Assembly: GCA_000697335.1 (NCBI GenBank)
Contig: JNEM01015390.1
Span: 1-31,011 of the forward strand
DNA: 31,011 bases
Origin: Conidiobolus incongruus B7586
Taxonomy: Eukaryota > Entomophthoromycota > Entomophthoromycetes > Entomophthorales > Conidiobolaceae
Direction: 5' to 3'
The position numbers were made by a program, and so were the translations under genes. A model generated the notes under the pieces. It had not been told where the DNA came from. It saw only the letters and a list, made by a program, of their open reading frames with translations, and did no database searches. How positions within the stretch are numbered: the stretch's first letter is position 1; each line of letters begins with the position of its first letter. Shown here in pieces: positions 1-11,220 of the stretch.

Positions 1-2028
1 TAAATTTAATATATATTATAAGTTATAATATATCTATTATTAAATTATATTTTTTTATATTTTTTAGAATTGATTTTATTTTATTAAAATAAAATTTTAA
101 AAATTTAAGATTTGGAAATAATTATTAAATTTTTAATTTGTAATAATTTATATTAGCTAATTTTCTTGATTTTTAATTAAAAACTTATTTTTAATATTAA
201 GTGTAAAAAATCTGGTATTATAAATTATTAGATTTTTAGATTATTTCTATTATAATATTTCTGTTTAAAATATAATTTTATTAAATTTTAGTTTTGATAA
301 AATTTTAATAATTTTAGTTAAAAAGATATATTATAGTTTATATTTCCTAATTTTATATAGGATTTTACTAAATTATAATTTATTTTTATGTTTATTAATT
401 TTATATAAAAATATTAAAAAAAGATTATATTATTTAAAATATAATATAATACTCATTATTTATTAAATTTCATTAAAACCAATTAAAAAACCATATATTA
501 TTAGAATTTTCATAATAATTTACTTTTTTTTAAATAAATTATATATTTATTAGAATTTATAAAAAGGAATATTATTATTCAGCCAAATATTTATATATAT
601 AAATAAAAATTATATAAATTATTTAAAATAGATTAATTATAATAGTTATTTATTAATACCTTTGTTTTCAATTAAATTTTGATAAAAATATAAAAACTAA
701 ATTTGTGAGATGTGTATAAGAGACAGATATTAATCTTAATTAATAAAATTATAAAAAAAATAATTTTTATTAATTTGATAATTATATAAATTAATTTTTA
801 ATCTAAATAACTATAAATAATGTTTTTAAAAATATTAAATATATAGCAAGCTATTATCACTATTAAAATCTTATATATAAATTTAATTTTAATATTAATT
901 AAAAGTCCTAAAACATTATAAAAGGTGATTTATATAAAAAATATATAGCTAAATTAATAATTATAAAGAAATGGAATGTTAAAACTAACTTCGTCAGGTC
1001 AATTAGGTATAAGAGTATTAACAAATCCTTTTTTAATTATTTAGTAAATATTATTTCTAATTATATTGTAATTAATTTAATATAAAGTGGTTTTACCAAT
1101 AATTAATAAAAATATTATACCTAAATTAATAACTTTAAGCAAATAAGATATTTATATTAAAATAATAAAAGATTTGAAAATATAGAAGTTAAAATTAATA
1201 AAGTTTCTTTGTTAGGATAGAATTTCTTTATTAAAATAAAAGTCTTCAAATAAACTTATAATACTATATAATTGTCAAGTAAATGAAAAAATAATATGAT
1301 GATTTTCTGGATTTTGGTAAATTTTGAATAATATCCCTTCTAGAATTAGAGTAACAAATCTAACAATAAATGGTTGTTTTGGATAAAAATTATTTTTATA
1401 AGTTGTTTACAAATCTTAAATGATTTTAAAGGGTTTATAATTAATTTTAATAATATTAAATTAAAAAAATGATGATTATTATCTAACATTTATATGATTA
1501 AATTCAAACTTATATTTTTAAATATAAATATTTTAATATAATAATAAATGATATATATATATAGTTTCAAAATGTTAATTCTTTTATTTATTATGTATAT
1601 AATTTAATTTTTACAACTAACAATATGTTTGTAAAATCAGAAATTAAAATATTTAACATTTCTTTCATCCCAAAGTAATATCTATTTGAATTTGTATTGT
1701 TTAGTAATGAAATTGAATCCAAATTTTAACATGATATTGCTATTTATTTTATTAATTCTTTTTCTATAAATTTTTCAATATTATCGCAAGAGTTATTGGG
1801 GTTGGAATTGTAACACAATTTAATATGAATGAATTTACGAATATTTTTGCTAATATTTAAAGATATGTGTTAAATATAATTTAGTAGTCCTTTACGTGAT
1901 ATTCATCATATTTAAAATAGGGTGACTCGAATTAATTATATTGTATTTAATTAATAAGGAAATAAAATGATGAACAACCAATCTGAATTGATAACAATTT
2001 AATAATTTGTAAATTTTAATTGAATAAT
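1..2028. other. AT-rich region without a supported gene
   Basis: This stretch is almost entirely A/T, with short homopolymers and stops in every frame. I see no open frame with protein-like composition, no tRNA and no clear repeat unit. The only distinctive sequence is the synthetic 19-mer at 708-726. The last part, next to 2028, would contain the 3' untranslated region and polyadenylation signals of MGM1 on the minus strand. Confidence 0.7.
708..726 (+). other. Tn5/Nextera mosaic-end sequence (library artefact)
   Basis: The 19 bases match exactly the hyperactive Tn5 mosaic end used in tagmentation adapters (AGATGTGTATAAGAGACAG). The adapter-specific bases that normally precede it are absent; the upstream bases are ordinary AT-rich sequence. 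A chance 19-base match in DNA this AT-rich is very unlikely, so this is most likely an untrimmed adapter bridging two reads. The join between 1-707 and 727 onward should not be trusted as contiguous genome. Confidence 0.93.
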
Positions 2029-4673
2029 TTATACATCTAATTCCCTCAATAAGTAAGTTAACTTGTGAAGGGCTTTTTCGAGTGCTTTGCGCTTCTCCTC
2101 AAGGTCGAGTTGCCTCTTAATTAGGGGGTTTTGGTGGGCAAATTGGACGAGTTGCTCGCGACTCAGACCATAGTATAATTGTGCGTCCACTTCGCGAGGG
2201 AATTGGAAGAAGAACTCATTCAGAAGTTCTACTTGGATAAATTGGACTGATGTGTATGCAAGCTTGGAAGCGACCATCGTGAGATAGACTTCGGGACAGG
2301 CTGCCTTATTAAGCGGACTACGACATGTGCGTCCTTTGACCATCGATAGACGGAATCGAAGTGATCTTACTCTATCTCTGAGCCAGATAGCCTGCTTGGC
2401 TTTGTTAATGAGCTTGGGACTGTAGGTAGGTGTGGCATCCTCAGTAGTAGGTTGAAGTTCTTGATTTTCGAGATTTGCGTTTGAGGGATACTTATCAGCT
2501 TCTGCTTTATCTGTGACATATTGAATAACCGACTTCAATTGGCTAGGACCGAGAGATTGTCTAATTTTAGCAAGAGCAGCTTCACACATGTTAATTTCAC
2601 GTTTAAGTAATGAGATAGCGCGGTCTTGGGCGTCGGACCATTCTGTCTGAGAGCAATCTACCTCATATTTATATGGCTTAATGGTATTTTCGACTTGATC
2701 CACTGTAACTTGATATTTCTCTTGAATGATGTCATGTGCAAATTGATTGAGCTTAGCAGACATGCCTTCATGATGACAGAAAGGAGGTTGTTGGGTGAGT
2801 TGATCCATACGCTGTGTGAGGTTTTCAATGACACGATCAGTGCTCATTTTACCAATACCACTTCTAGTCAAAGAGGCTGAGCTTAAGTCGAGTTTATGGA
2901 GCCATGATAGATCGCGTGCAGCTTCACGAGTCAATGAGGTTAGCTGAGGATCAGACCAATAAGTTTGGGCACAAATATCAAGTACTTTCTCATCAAACAG
3001 AAGCTCCAATTGGCTCTGAACTTCACCACGGTTAAGCTGAACAGAAAGGTCTTGGAACTGACGTTTAAGATTATCTAGAGTATCGGCAGTATAAGATTCA
3101 GCAGTGACTCTTCTGTCATTGTACTCAACCTTATATTGATATTTTGTAGTTTGAAGCTCGTCTTGAACCGCCTTGGTGACAGAGTGTAAACTCTTGAGCA
3201 TACGCTGCTCGAGAACACGAATAAGGATAGATTGAAGTGTTTGAATGCCTACTCTAATATCAGGAGACTGATAGCTGGGATGTTGAAGTGGGTCACGACC
3301 GAAAGAAACGGGGCTAGGTTTATTCTTCTTGCATACAACGCCAACGTAGCCCAAATTCAAGGGGTAGTCATGATTAAGTAGAATAGCAGCACCAAGAGTG
3401 GGATCTACCAAATCCAACTTGGTGACTACACCAAGAGTACGCTGGCCGCTGGGGTCGGCTCTTCTGCTCTCAAGTAAGGCTTCAGAGTTGGCAAGATCAA
3501 CATCAGCTGGACATACTGCCAAAATCAGGTTAGGAGGAGCAAGGTACTTTCTACAGAGGGAACGAATCTTAGGCTTGAGATCGGGCGGTTGATCTTTGGT
3601 GTGAATTTGAATGTAACCAGGCAAATCGATCAAAGTTAAATCAGGGACTGTGGGCGAGTAGATGTGTAATTGAACGGGTTCTTCAGAAATACACTCCTTA
3701 TCAGATACTTGAAGATTTAATTCTGTTAATTGAGATTTAATAAGCTCAAAATCTGTGATTTTAGAAGGACCAAGCTGTGGGAAGACACCAAACTCCTGTT
3801 TTAAATTGGGAGAATGAATGAGTGTAAGCTCAATGGGTCTACGCGTGACCATATTATCTCCTCTAAATAACAAATCATTTAGTAAATAAATTAAAATATG
3901 ATATATTTTAAACTACTTTGGTAAAAATTCTCTTCCAACAATAGCCTCCAAAACTGATGACTTTCCAGAACTTTGAGACCCAACAACAACGATACTAGGT
4001 AAGTTGAGTGCGTTATGTTGTACAGAACTCAAAATAGTTCTAATTTCAATTAATTTTTTAATCAGACTAGAAAATTGTCCACCGTTTTCGTCTCCATTAT
4101 TATCGTCGTATGATGAATAAGAAGGTGAAGTATAACCCGGAGGAGGCGGAGGAGCAGGATCAGTATTAGGTTGATTTTGATAAGGATTAGTTTGATTGAA
4201 ATGGCTCTGAGAAGAATTAGAGCCAGAATTAGGATTTAAAGAACTGAACAAAAGTTCAAATTCTTCAAAAACGGCTGAACCCCTTTCGCCTAAAGAAGCA
4301 AATAAATCACCAGTCTTTTGCATTCCGTTTATTATCCAATCTGGTAAATAGCTTTCGGGTGCTAAAATAATAAATTAATGTTTTAATATTAGAATAACAA
4401 AATAAAAATTATTTAATTACTTGTAACTTTATAATGAACATAACCAGCGCCACCAGCTCCAAGAGCAGCCATAGATATAGGCAGTCTAAACACATTAAAC
4501 AGTAGTCTTGGTATTGTAGTATATGATACATTCCTCTTCTGCATTGAAAAATTATTTGGTTTGTATTGGTTTGGAATACTGTAATTGATAAAATGTGGAC
4601 GATGTTGCATTAATCCCCTAGTCAGGGGAATAGTTCGTCTTATGGGCTTTGAAACCCTTAAAGTAAATAACAT
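2029..4673 (-). CDS. MGM1: Mitochondrial dynamin-like GTPase Mgm1/OPA1 (Msp1)
   Basis: Three exons on the minus strand: 4673-4421, 4361-3917 and 3862-2029. The introns are 59 and 54 nt, and the join gives 843 residues, near the length of yeast Mgm1. The family drives inner mitochondrial membrane fusion and cristae shape. Residues 1-60 are rich in Arg/Ser/Thr and lack acids, like a mitochondrial presequence; about 63-80 form a Gly/Ala-rich membrane segment. A low-complexity stretch with a run of prolines near 153-160 precedes the GTPase domain: P-loop GSQSSGKSS at 212-220, switch-I Thr near 239, DLPG at 312-315 and TKLD at 380-383. Middle and GTPase-effector regions follow, ending in Leu-rich helices. 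I do not see a strong second hydrophobic segment where rhomboid cleavage occurs in yeast. Both splice joins restore the conserved frame (the second gives [16 protein letters not shown]), which supports them. Confidence 0.95.
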
Positions 4674-6098
4674 TATTGGACACTAATAGAGTTACTAGTA
4701 AGTAGTGGTGTTTTTAATATATTTTGCTGATTTAATAAATGAATAAATGAATGAATGAAAGTTTATTGGATTTTTGTTCGGAATTTTGATGGAACCGAGT
4801 TTGGACTTTATATTTGGATATATCACCAAATAAATCATTGTAAATTAATCATTATTATGGGATTGAAATTAAAAATCAAAATACATATGCAATTTTATCA
4901 ATACAAAATATATTATTAAATATTTGAAAGTGTAGATTTAATAAACACATAGGAATTTCATTATTAAAAAAGAGTTTGATATTATTCTAGATATATTTTT
5001 AATCAAATTAAACAACATTAGAAAATAATGTTAAAATATCAACTACAATTTAATTTTATGATTAATACCTCTCTTTCATTTTGCAGTTAACTTGTAATAC
5101 AAGTCCATCTCCGAAGCCTGAAATAACCATTTTTTATAGAATTGAAATGTTTTTATTTGAGTCTCATTTTATTAAGTGTATTTTCTTGGAAACATCAAAT
5201 GTTCAAAATTAATTGATGTATTAAACAATATAGAAAAATATTGATCAGAGAAATATTATATTGTAATATTATCAAATTGGAATCCAATGATATTCAATTA
5301 ACTTAATGTGTAGTCGCATTTTAAAAAAAATCAATATGCAACCATGATTAGTATAATAAATAATAATCAGAGTAAAATTTTTTACTCAAATTGGATATAC
5401 ATTTTTTTAAAATTTGCAAAGCCCAACCCAATCAAACAATTAATAAAATATATAATTGAATTCAATAATATTTTATTACCATTTAATCATTAAATGATGA
5501 TAATTAATTTTTGTTATGACACAATTGTTAATAATATGAAATAATTAATAATATTAATACTATTTTATCAGATAATCAAAAATATTGATGATTAGAACCG
5601 GTTTTTTATTTATTTAGGATGTATAATGATATTTCCAATTAACCAATCAGATTACTTAAAGAAAATCCCATGAAAATAAAATATTTAATTTGAATTTAAA
5701 AAATCCTCTCATTTCAGCAAAACCTAAAATTCTCATCATTTCATAAAACAACGATATATTTATAGACCTTCGAATACTTGAAATAAAAATTTTCAATTGT
5801 TTCATTAAATAATAGTTCGATTGGTAGTACTATATACCTATTCATACTATAGCCATTTATTTAATTTTTCAACCGAAACTTGAAATATCAAGTATATTTT
5901 ATAAATCCAACTTTCTTGAGATTTTACTATAATCGTTTTTATCAAAACCTAATTGTAATTGTCTTCTCCACTTTAACGCTGGAACTGCTATAAGTCTCGC
6001 AGTTGAAATATCTATTATCATTACACTTTCATAACCACCTAGTACCACAGTACCATATCATATAAATTTCAATGATAATCCTATCAACACATTAAAAA
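4674..6098. promoter_or_regulatory. Divergent intergenic region between MGM1 and the ZZZ3-like gene
   Basis: About 1.4 kb separates the two start codons, so both promoters must lie here. Most of it is AT-rich with no long open frame. A short tetranucleotide-like tract (repeats of AATG/AATA) lies at about 4737-4760, close to the MGM1 start. Near the ZZZ3-like start, at 5983-6004, AACTGC and GCAGTT form a 6-bp stem around a 10-nt loop inside the probable 5' leader. A small island of higher GC at 5088-5133 does not extend into a convincing exon. I cannot place a TATA box with confidence. Confidence 0.5.
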
Positions 6099-7386
6099 AT
6101 GAATCAACATAGTCCAAATCCCCAACCCGATAACACAAACGAAAAAAATTTGGACGAAGCTCACGAATTAATTGTATCTACGTTAAAAATTCTCTACAAA
6201 CAATTGGATCAAGCGAGAAAAGATATCGTTGAAATTGACCAAATCAAGCAGCAAGCCCTTCAGGATCCTTTGGGTTACGTCGAATTATTCAAGGCGAAGC
6301 GGGCGCCACTACCTCCCAAATTGCAACAAATTCCCGCTATACCCAACGTTGGGTTCCGTACCGATCATGCGGAATTTGATATGGGCAAGGTTGTCCAGTA
6401 CGCGACTGAAACTTGTAAATATTTAATCCCTAATTCAGACGGACAATCTGCTCAAGACCAACCCTCAACTTCAGCGCCCATACCGGCTCCGATACAGCCG
6501 CCGCAGTCGCAGACGTACAAGCAGCCGTGGACGGAACAGGAACAAAGGAAACTTGTCGAGCTTTTGGAATTGTATCCTGAGGAAGAAGTACAATATCAAC
6601 GCTTTCTCAAGATCGCCCAAGCATTGGGCACGCGCACAGTTACGCAGGTGTCGAGTAGAGTGCAGAAATATTTTGCCAAGCTTACGCTTAACGGTATCCC
6701 CTTACCAGGAGCTAGAAATTTGAATACATCGTCCAAAGCGAAAAAAACTAATCATCAGTGGTCCAACCCCGATTCACCTCACCCCATCCGGCCAACTTCA
6801 ACGCCTCGCAAAAAGCGCGCGGGCGCGCGTGAAAAATCCGGCAAGCGCAACAATAAGACTAGCGGCGGTCAATATCTCGTTAACACTCCCCTGGTTTATA
6901 TGTCCGATAATGAAGATGACGGGAGATTGTCCCCAACTGCATTACCATCCAGTATCAATACGAATAATAATATAATTAAGGTAAACTTTATTTTGATATT
7001 TGATAGAAAATCGTATATTAAGCGTGACTTAGATTAAGCTCAATTTGCCAAAAGCCCCGAGACAGCAAGATCGTCCCAGCGAAGCTGCAGTGCACAATGG
7101 GTTCAAGGTAATCGTAGTATTCATCAATTCTATTTCGCAATACTAATTTATATAGTGCGATGGCTGCTCTTCCACACCAATTGTCGGCATTCGATGGCAC
7201 TGCAAGCGGTGCGAGCCACCAATTGATTTCTGCGACCAGTGTGCAGTGAAAGGCAAATACAAATCAGCATTCCATGATCGCTCCCATTTCCTTATGAAAA
7301 TTACCCAAGCAGAATTGCCTACATTCGTTGACAATGATTATCGTATTGAAGGCATGCGAGGTGAATTCAGTTATTTAAAAGATTAA
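6099..7386 (+). CDS. ZZZ3-like SANT/Myb and ZZ-type zinc-finger protein
   Basis: Three exons, 6099-6980, 7033-7107 and 7156-7386, separated by introns of 52 and 48 nt, give 395 residues. An N-terminal helical region (about 15-60) is followed by a Pro/Gln-rich linker. A SANT/Myb-like domain spans about 141-195 (starting KQPWTEQEQRK). A Lys/Arg-rich basic stretch lies at about 235-255, and a ZZ zinc finger begins at residue 320 with CDGC, WHCKRC, FCDQC and closing histidines. The same order occurs in ZZZ3, a subunit of the metazoan ATAC histone acetyltransferase complex, whose ZZ finger binds the histone H3 tail. Splicing rejoins VHNGFK to CDGC, a typical ZZ entry, and the second intron has a TACTAAT branch-like site. 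A nuclear chromatin-reader role is inferred from the domains. Confidence 0.85.
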
Positions 7387-7771
7387 TATCCAGCAATGTA
7401 ATTTATAATACAAAACCACATATTAGAAGATCACAATAATCCCATTGTTTTAACTTTATTGGTATTAATATACTTAAAGTTGAATTATTTTTTATATAAA
7501 TATTCAATAAATAATAAGGTTTTTAACAGTAAGCAATCAATTTAATACCAATAAAATAGATTCAGTAATTATTTTAGGGTTTTATTCAAAATTGTTTTTT
7601 ATTATAATTTGGGTTTAATAAAGGAATCTCAAACTTCGTAAATATACTGATATGAAAGAATGAAGATTGATAATTTCCTTCATGGAATTCAATCAGTGGA
7701 GATAATTACTATACATTTTGGATCTCATATCCTATTAGAGACAATTAAACAAATCATTAGATTTTAAAATT
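7387..7771. other. AT-rich spacer
   Basis: This is the 3' flank of the ZZZ3-like gene and the 3' flank of the coding relic on the other strand. It is AT-rich with no frame of note, and I see no tRNA or repeat in it. Confidence 0.6.
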
Positions 7772-9828
7772 TTATATACTATCTACCATTGGTCCTACAC
7801 TGTTGCTATTGATGACTTCAGCACTGGTAATCAGCATAACTGAGCCCATAGTATGGTGAGTGTGAATGTAGTCAACATGTCCTTGATGGATTAAAGGTGA
7901 CAAATCTAAAGAAATCCTATCAATTAGATATTTTAATGATCATAAATTAACATACTCTGATGAGGACTCAAACATACATAACCAATGGAATGCACTCCCT
8001 TACCAATAGCATCCTTAAACTAATGCCTAAATATCACAATCAGCAAACAAAATTCATAGCTAATTCAAAATATTTGCATATCAGCAATCTCAGTTAAATT
8101 CCATATATTAAATTGGCAAGGATTAAAGAAATCATCTTCAATTATTAAAATTTACAAATCCCAGCAATATAAATTAATCCATAAAATTTTAACATTATTA
8201 TACCACTACAATAGAGGTGGATATGGTTATGATATATGTATTTAAGGCTTTTTATCTGATATTTAAGTCTAATTTCAATCTTTTTAGATTTGTAATCTTT
8301 TGAAGGTTCTATAGTGTGACGAATGGTAATAACTATAATAAGATTAATACAATATTTTTAAATATAAATATTAATACTTATATCTAGATCCTCCAATTAA
8401 AATCCCAGAACTATACTGTTTCAATTGAGGCAACCAAACTGCTGCAGTATTGTCCAAGCACAGAATTTGAACTTGCACGATTTCTCGGTCACAATCGTTT
8501 GATCTTTTAATAAATTAGGCAATTCCAGAAATATAATAGCGTTAAGAAGTAAAGACAATTGGCAAATCCTTTTATTATTAAAATGTCTATACCAAGATGA
8601 ACTTCAGCAAGTTGGTAACTTTGACTGATAAATATCACTGAATGGTAGATAAACAAATCTTAATTAATTATTAGCAATTGAAATTAAAATGTTAATAGGC
8701 GAAATATCTACCCCAGATAATCAACCATTAACATATACTGGACACCCTTCTTCCACCCCAGGGTAGATAGTAGCGCTCAACAAATATAAATAATCACTCA
8801 ATATGCTGGCAAGTTCTGTTTTAAAACGATATTGTGGCATTAGGGACGAATAGTTGTGACCGAATGGATACCCACTTACTGTTGGTTCCGTAGTATCAAT
8901 CTTATTAAAATATTAATAAGTGACAAATAGAGATTTGTTAGATATATATTAGTTGAAGTTTAGACACATCCCTATTCAAATCAGCACATTTAAAGCAGGA
9001 TAATTAAATCTTATCCAAACTAGCGAAGTCCCTCACACTAAATTCAATTCCAACTATTTCAAAATCTCACTTAAATCTTTGATACCAGTATCAGATGGCG
9101 CATCTAACACTATATTACCAGATTTCTACTGGTTTATAGATTGATATTTCAGTAAAGTATTCTGGATTGTTTTATAAATGTCTATAGCATTAAAATTTCA
9201 GGATTTGCCAAATTTCGAAATGATTTGATTAATTACTTGGTAAGAATTGGACCCAAATTGATTGGGGTACGAACTTTATCATTTATATCATAATACGAAT
9301 TCACCAAATATATCAATAACTGACTAATAATTACTCTGATTGTAAAAATTCCCCAGATTAAAATTTAATTTAATGGATAATTCTTTGAGGATCAGTTGAA
9401 TTAACTGCTCTTAAATAATTTAATTTTTCTAACCCATGTTTAATACTTTGATGATTTTTGTTTTGTTAGGTTTACACTCAATTCAATTATAGGTCTCAAC
9501 AGTATACCACTATTAAAAAAATTATGAATATAGCATCTCAAATCATATTCCATATGGGTCATCTAGTTATTAAATAGTCTCCAATTTGGATCCTAGCAGT
9601 AGTATAAATATATCCACTTATTTAAAGTAATTAATAGATATACTAAAATCAAGATACTGGATACTCTCCACTACCTATCACTTTATTGATCTCTCCTGCA
9701 CCATTTTCGTTACTAGTAGGATTCTGAATAGGCAAATTCAAATGAATTGAAATGAGTTGATTCAAAAACTATAAAGATATATTAATACTTTTAATATGCG
9801 AATTAATGCAATTTACATTGATGTCCAT
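7772..9828 (-). pseudogene. Broken coding relic of unknown family, possibly an integrated virus capsid-type gene
   Basis: Over about 2 kb the minus strand has clearly higher GC than its surroundings. It carries a series of protein-like fragments that lie in more than one frame; I estimate about ten breaks. It is not a working gene as it stands. Legible fragments near its 3' end include GHVDYIHTHHTMGSVMLI, and in the middle SGYPFGHNYSSLMPQYRF. I do not recognise the family. The span corresponds to roughly 680 codons, similar to a totivirus-type capsid protein, and decayed copies of such RNA viruses are known in fungal genomes; this is a suggestion only. A host gene that has decayed is the main alternative. 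No terminal repeats or target-site duplication were seen. The decay suggests it is old, but I cannot date it. Confidence 0.55.
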
Positions 9829-10058
9829 CACTCAAAAGTAATTAGAATTGGTTTGGACTGTTAATCAGATAGATTAAATTAGAAATTTAGAATAGGATTA
9901 GGATTATTCTTTTGATAGAAATAAATTAAATATTTTAATAATCATTTATATTTTTTATATTATAAAAATGACTAGTTAAGTAAATTAACTATAATCAATT
10001 ATTATTCATCTTTTAATTATTAGTGCGAATTAATTAACACTTATTTATTATTTTATAT

Positions 10059-10187
10059 ATGATTATTTGGCACTATTTATCAAATGATCCAGATAGTGAT
10101 TGGGAGTCAACATTTTTAGTTAGCCAACTGAGATACTTGCATGTGATCAATAAATTAATTACTAATAATCAGATATTAAACCTTTAA
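10059..10187 (+). other. Short orphan open frame, 42 codons
   Basis: An ATG-initiated frame of 42 codons encodes a protein-like peptide beginning MIIWHYLSNDPDSDWE, with Trp, Asp and Glu in a place where random AT-rich DNA would give Ile, Lys, Asn and Leu. It sits 231 bp from the end of the coding relic, on the opposite strand. I see no intron signals that would extend it and I recognise no family. It may be a leftover of a longer decayed element or a small gene. Confidence 0.3.
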
Positions 10188-10571
10188 TTGACTACCTAAA
10201 AATTTGCAAAGTATTGTCAAAATTTATCGTTACATTATAAATTTTAAGTATTATTAACACTTGTAAAAAATTTTACCAAAAAAGTTAAATTTTTATTTTT
10301 TCGAATATTATAAAGATGGAGGTTAAAAATGATAATTGATTATTCAATTAATTGTTATTAAAGTCATGATTAAATTAGTTGATGAGAAACACAATAATAA
10401 CTAGGTAGTAAATGCATAAATCAAAAAACAAATGATTATGACAAGATACATGTAAAAAGATATTTGGTATATTTAGAAAGTAAGTAACATACTTTAAAAC
10501 AAATATCAGTTTTGTTAAAATGAAATTAAGCTAGTAAAAAAATTCAAAGAAAAAACACAAAAACTCTATCC
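10188..10571. other. AT-rich spacer with the tRNA-Asn 3' flank
   Basis: This is AT-rich and has no open frame. On the minus strand, runs of T just below 10572 would act as the RNA polymerase III terminator for the neighbouring tRNA gene. Confidence 0.55.
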
Positions 10572-10644
10572 GCTCCCAGGTGGGCTTGAACCACCAACCT
10601 CCCGATTAACAGTCGGACGCGCTAGCCAATTGCGCCATGGAAGC
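10572..10644 (-). tRNA. tRNA-Asn (anticodon GTT)
   Basis: The 73-nt minus-strand sequence folds as a complete cloverleaf without an intron. The 7-bp acceptor stem pairs GCTTCCA with TGGGAGC, with one G-T pair. The D arm carries TGGCGCAATTGG (A box). The anticodon loop CTGTTAA reads GTT, and the T arm GGTGG-TTCAAGC-CCACC holds the B box. Oligo-T follows downstream. All stems pair well, so it is probably functional. Confidence 0.95.
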
Positions 10645-11220
10645 TTAACCTCCATCTAAAAAACGATATCATATTAATACAGAATTTATCAATTTGCTAT
10701 TTATAATACATAAAATTCTCATAATATTCTTTACATTTTTATATTATATTTAATATTTCCTTCATATCTTTTCAATTTATTCATATTTTAATATTTTAAT
10801 TTCTTCATTCCTAAATCAGAACATTTCTTATTGTCTACTATGTTTTATAATATTCCATTGACCATTTTAAACTATTAATTTAATACTAATCATTCAAATA
10901 ACGAAAGGGATTAAACTTATTATTTTAATAATAAGATTTAATTATATTATGTCATTTTAGAAGATTTATTAAATATTTATAACTAAAATCAATTTTCAAG
11001 AATTTGAATTTTTCGAATATATATTATAATTAAATTATTGAAAACTCTTTTTTATCATTTATATTTGTCAATGAAAATTAATTGTAAAATTTTCTTTTGT
11101 CAATAGTTAAATCATTTAATTATATTTATTATTTTCTTTGCAAATAGTTATATAAGAGTGAAGTGTATAGTGAATAATTATCTAGCATAAATACTAGTTG
11201 GATACCATTCACCTCAGGAA
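10645..11220. other. AT-rich spacer between tRNA-Asn and the NRDES-repeat gene
   Basis: This is very AT-rich with no open frame that looks like protein. It holds the 5' flank of the tRNA gene and the 3' flank of the minus-strand repeat gene. Confidence 0.6.

Noticed and set aside
1280-1990. ATGATGA words suggestive of C/D snoRNA boxes
   Set aside because: Downstream CTGA boxes are absent or far too close, and such words are common in AT-rich DNA.
5082-5150. Small patch with a 22-codon minus-strand frame (MVISGFGDGLVLQ...)
   Set aside because: It looked like a first exon, but I found no downstream exon that keeps the frame and no family match.
7018-7334. Minus-strand frames over the end of the ZZZ3-like gene
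   Set aside because: They are antisense to the ZZ-finger exon, which has the conserved Cys/His spacing and correct splice sites on the plus strand.
7772-9828. Reading the relic as an intron-rich working gene
   Set aside because: A few splice-like joins can be drawn, for example near its 5' end, but no chain of exons stays open across the span, and coding-like sequence falls inside the would-be introns.
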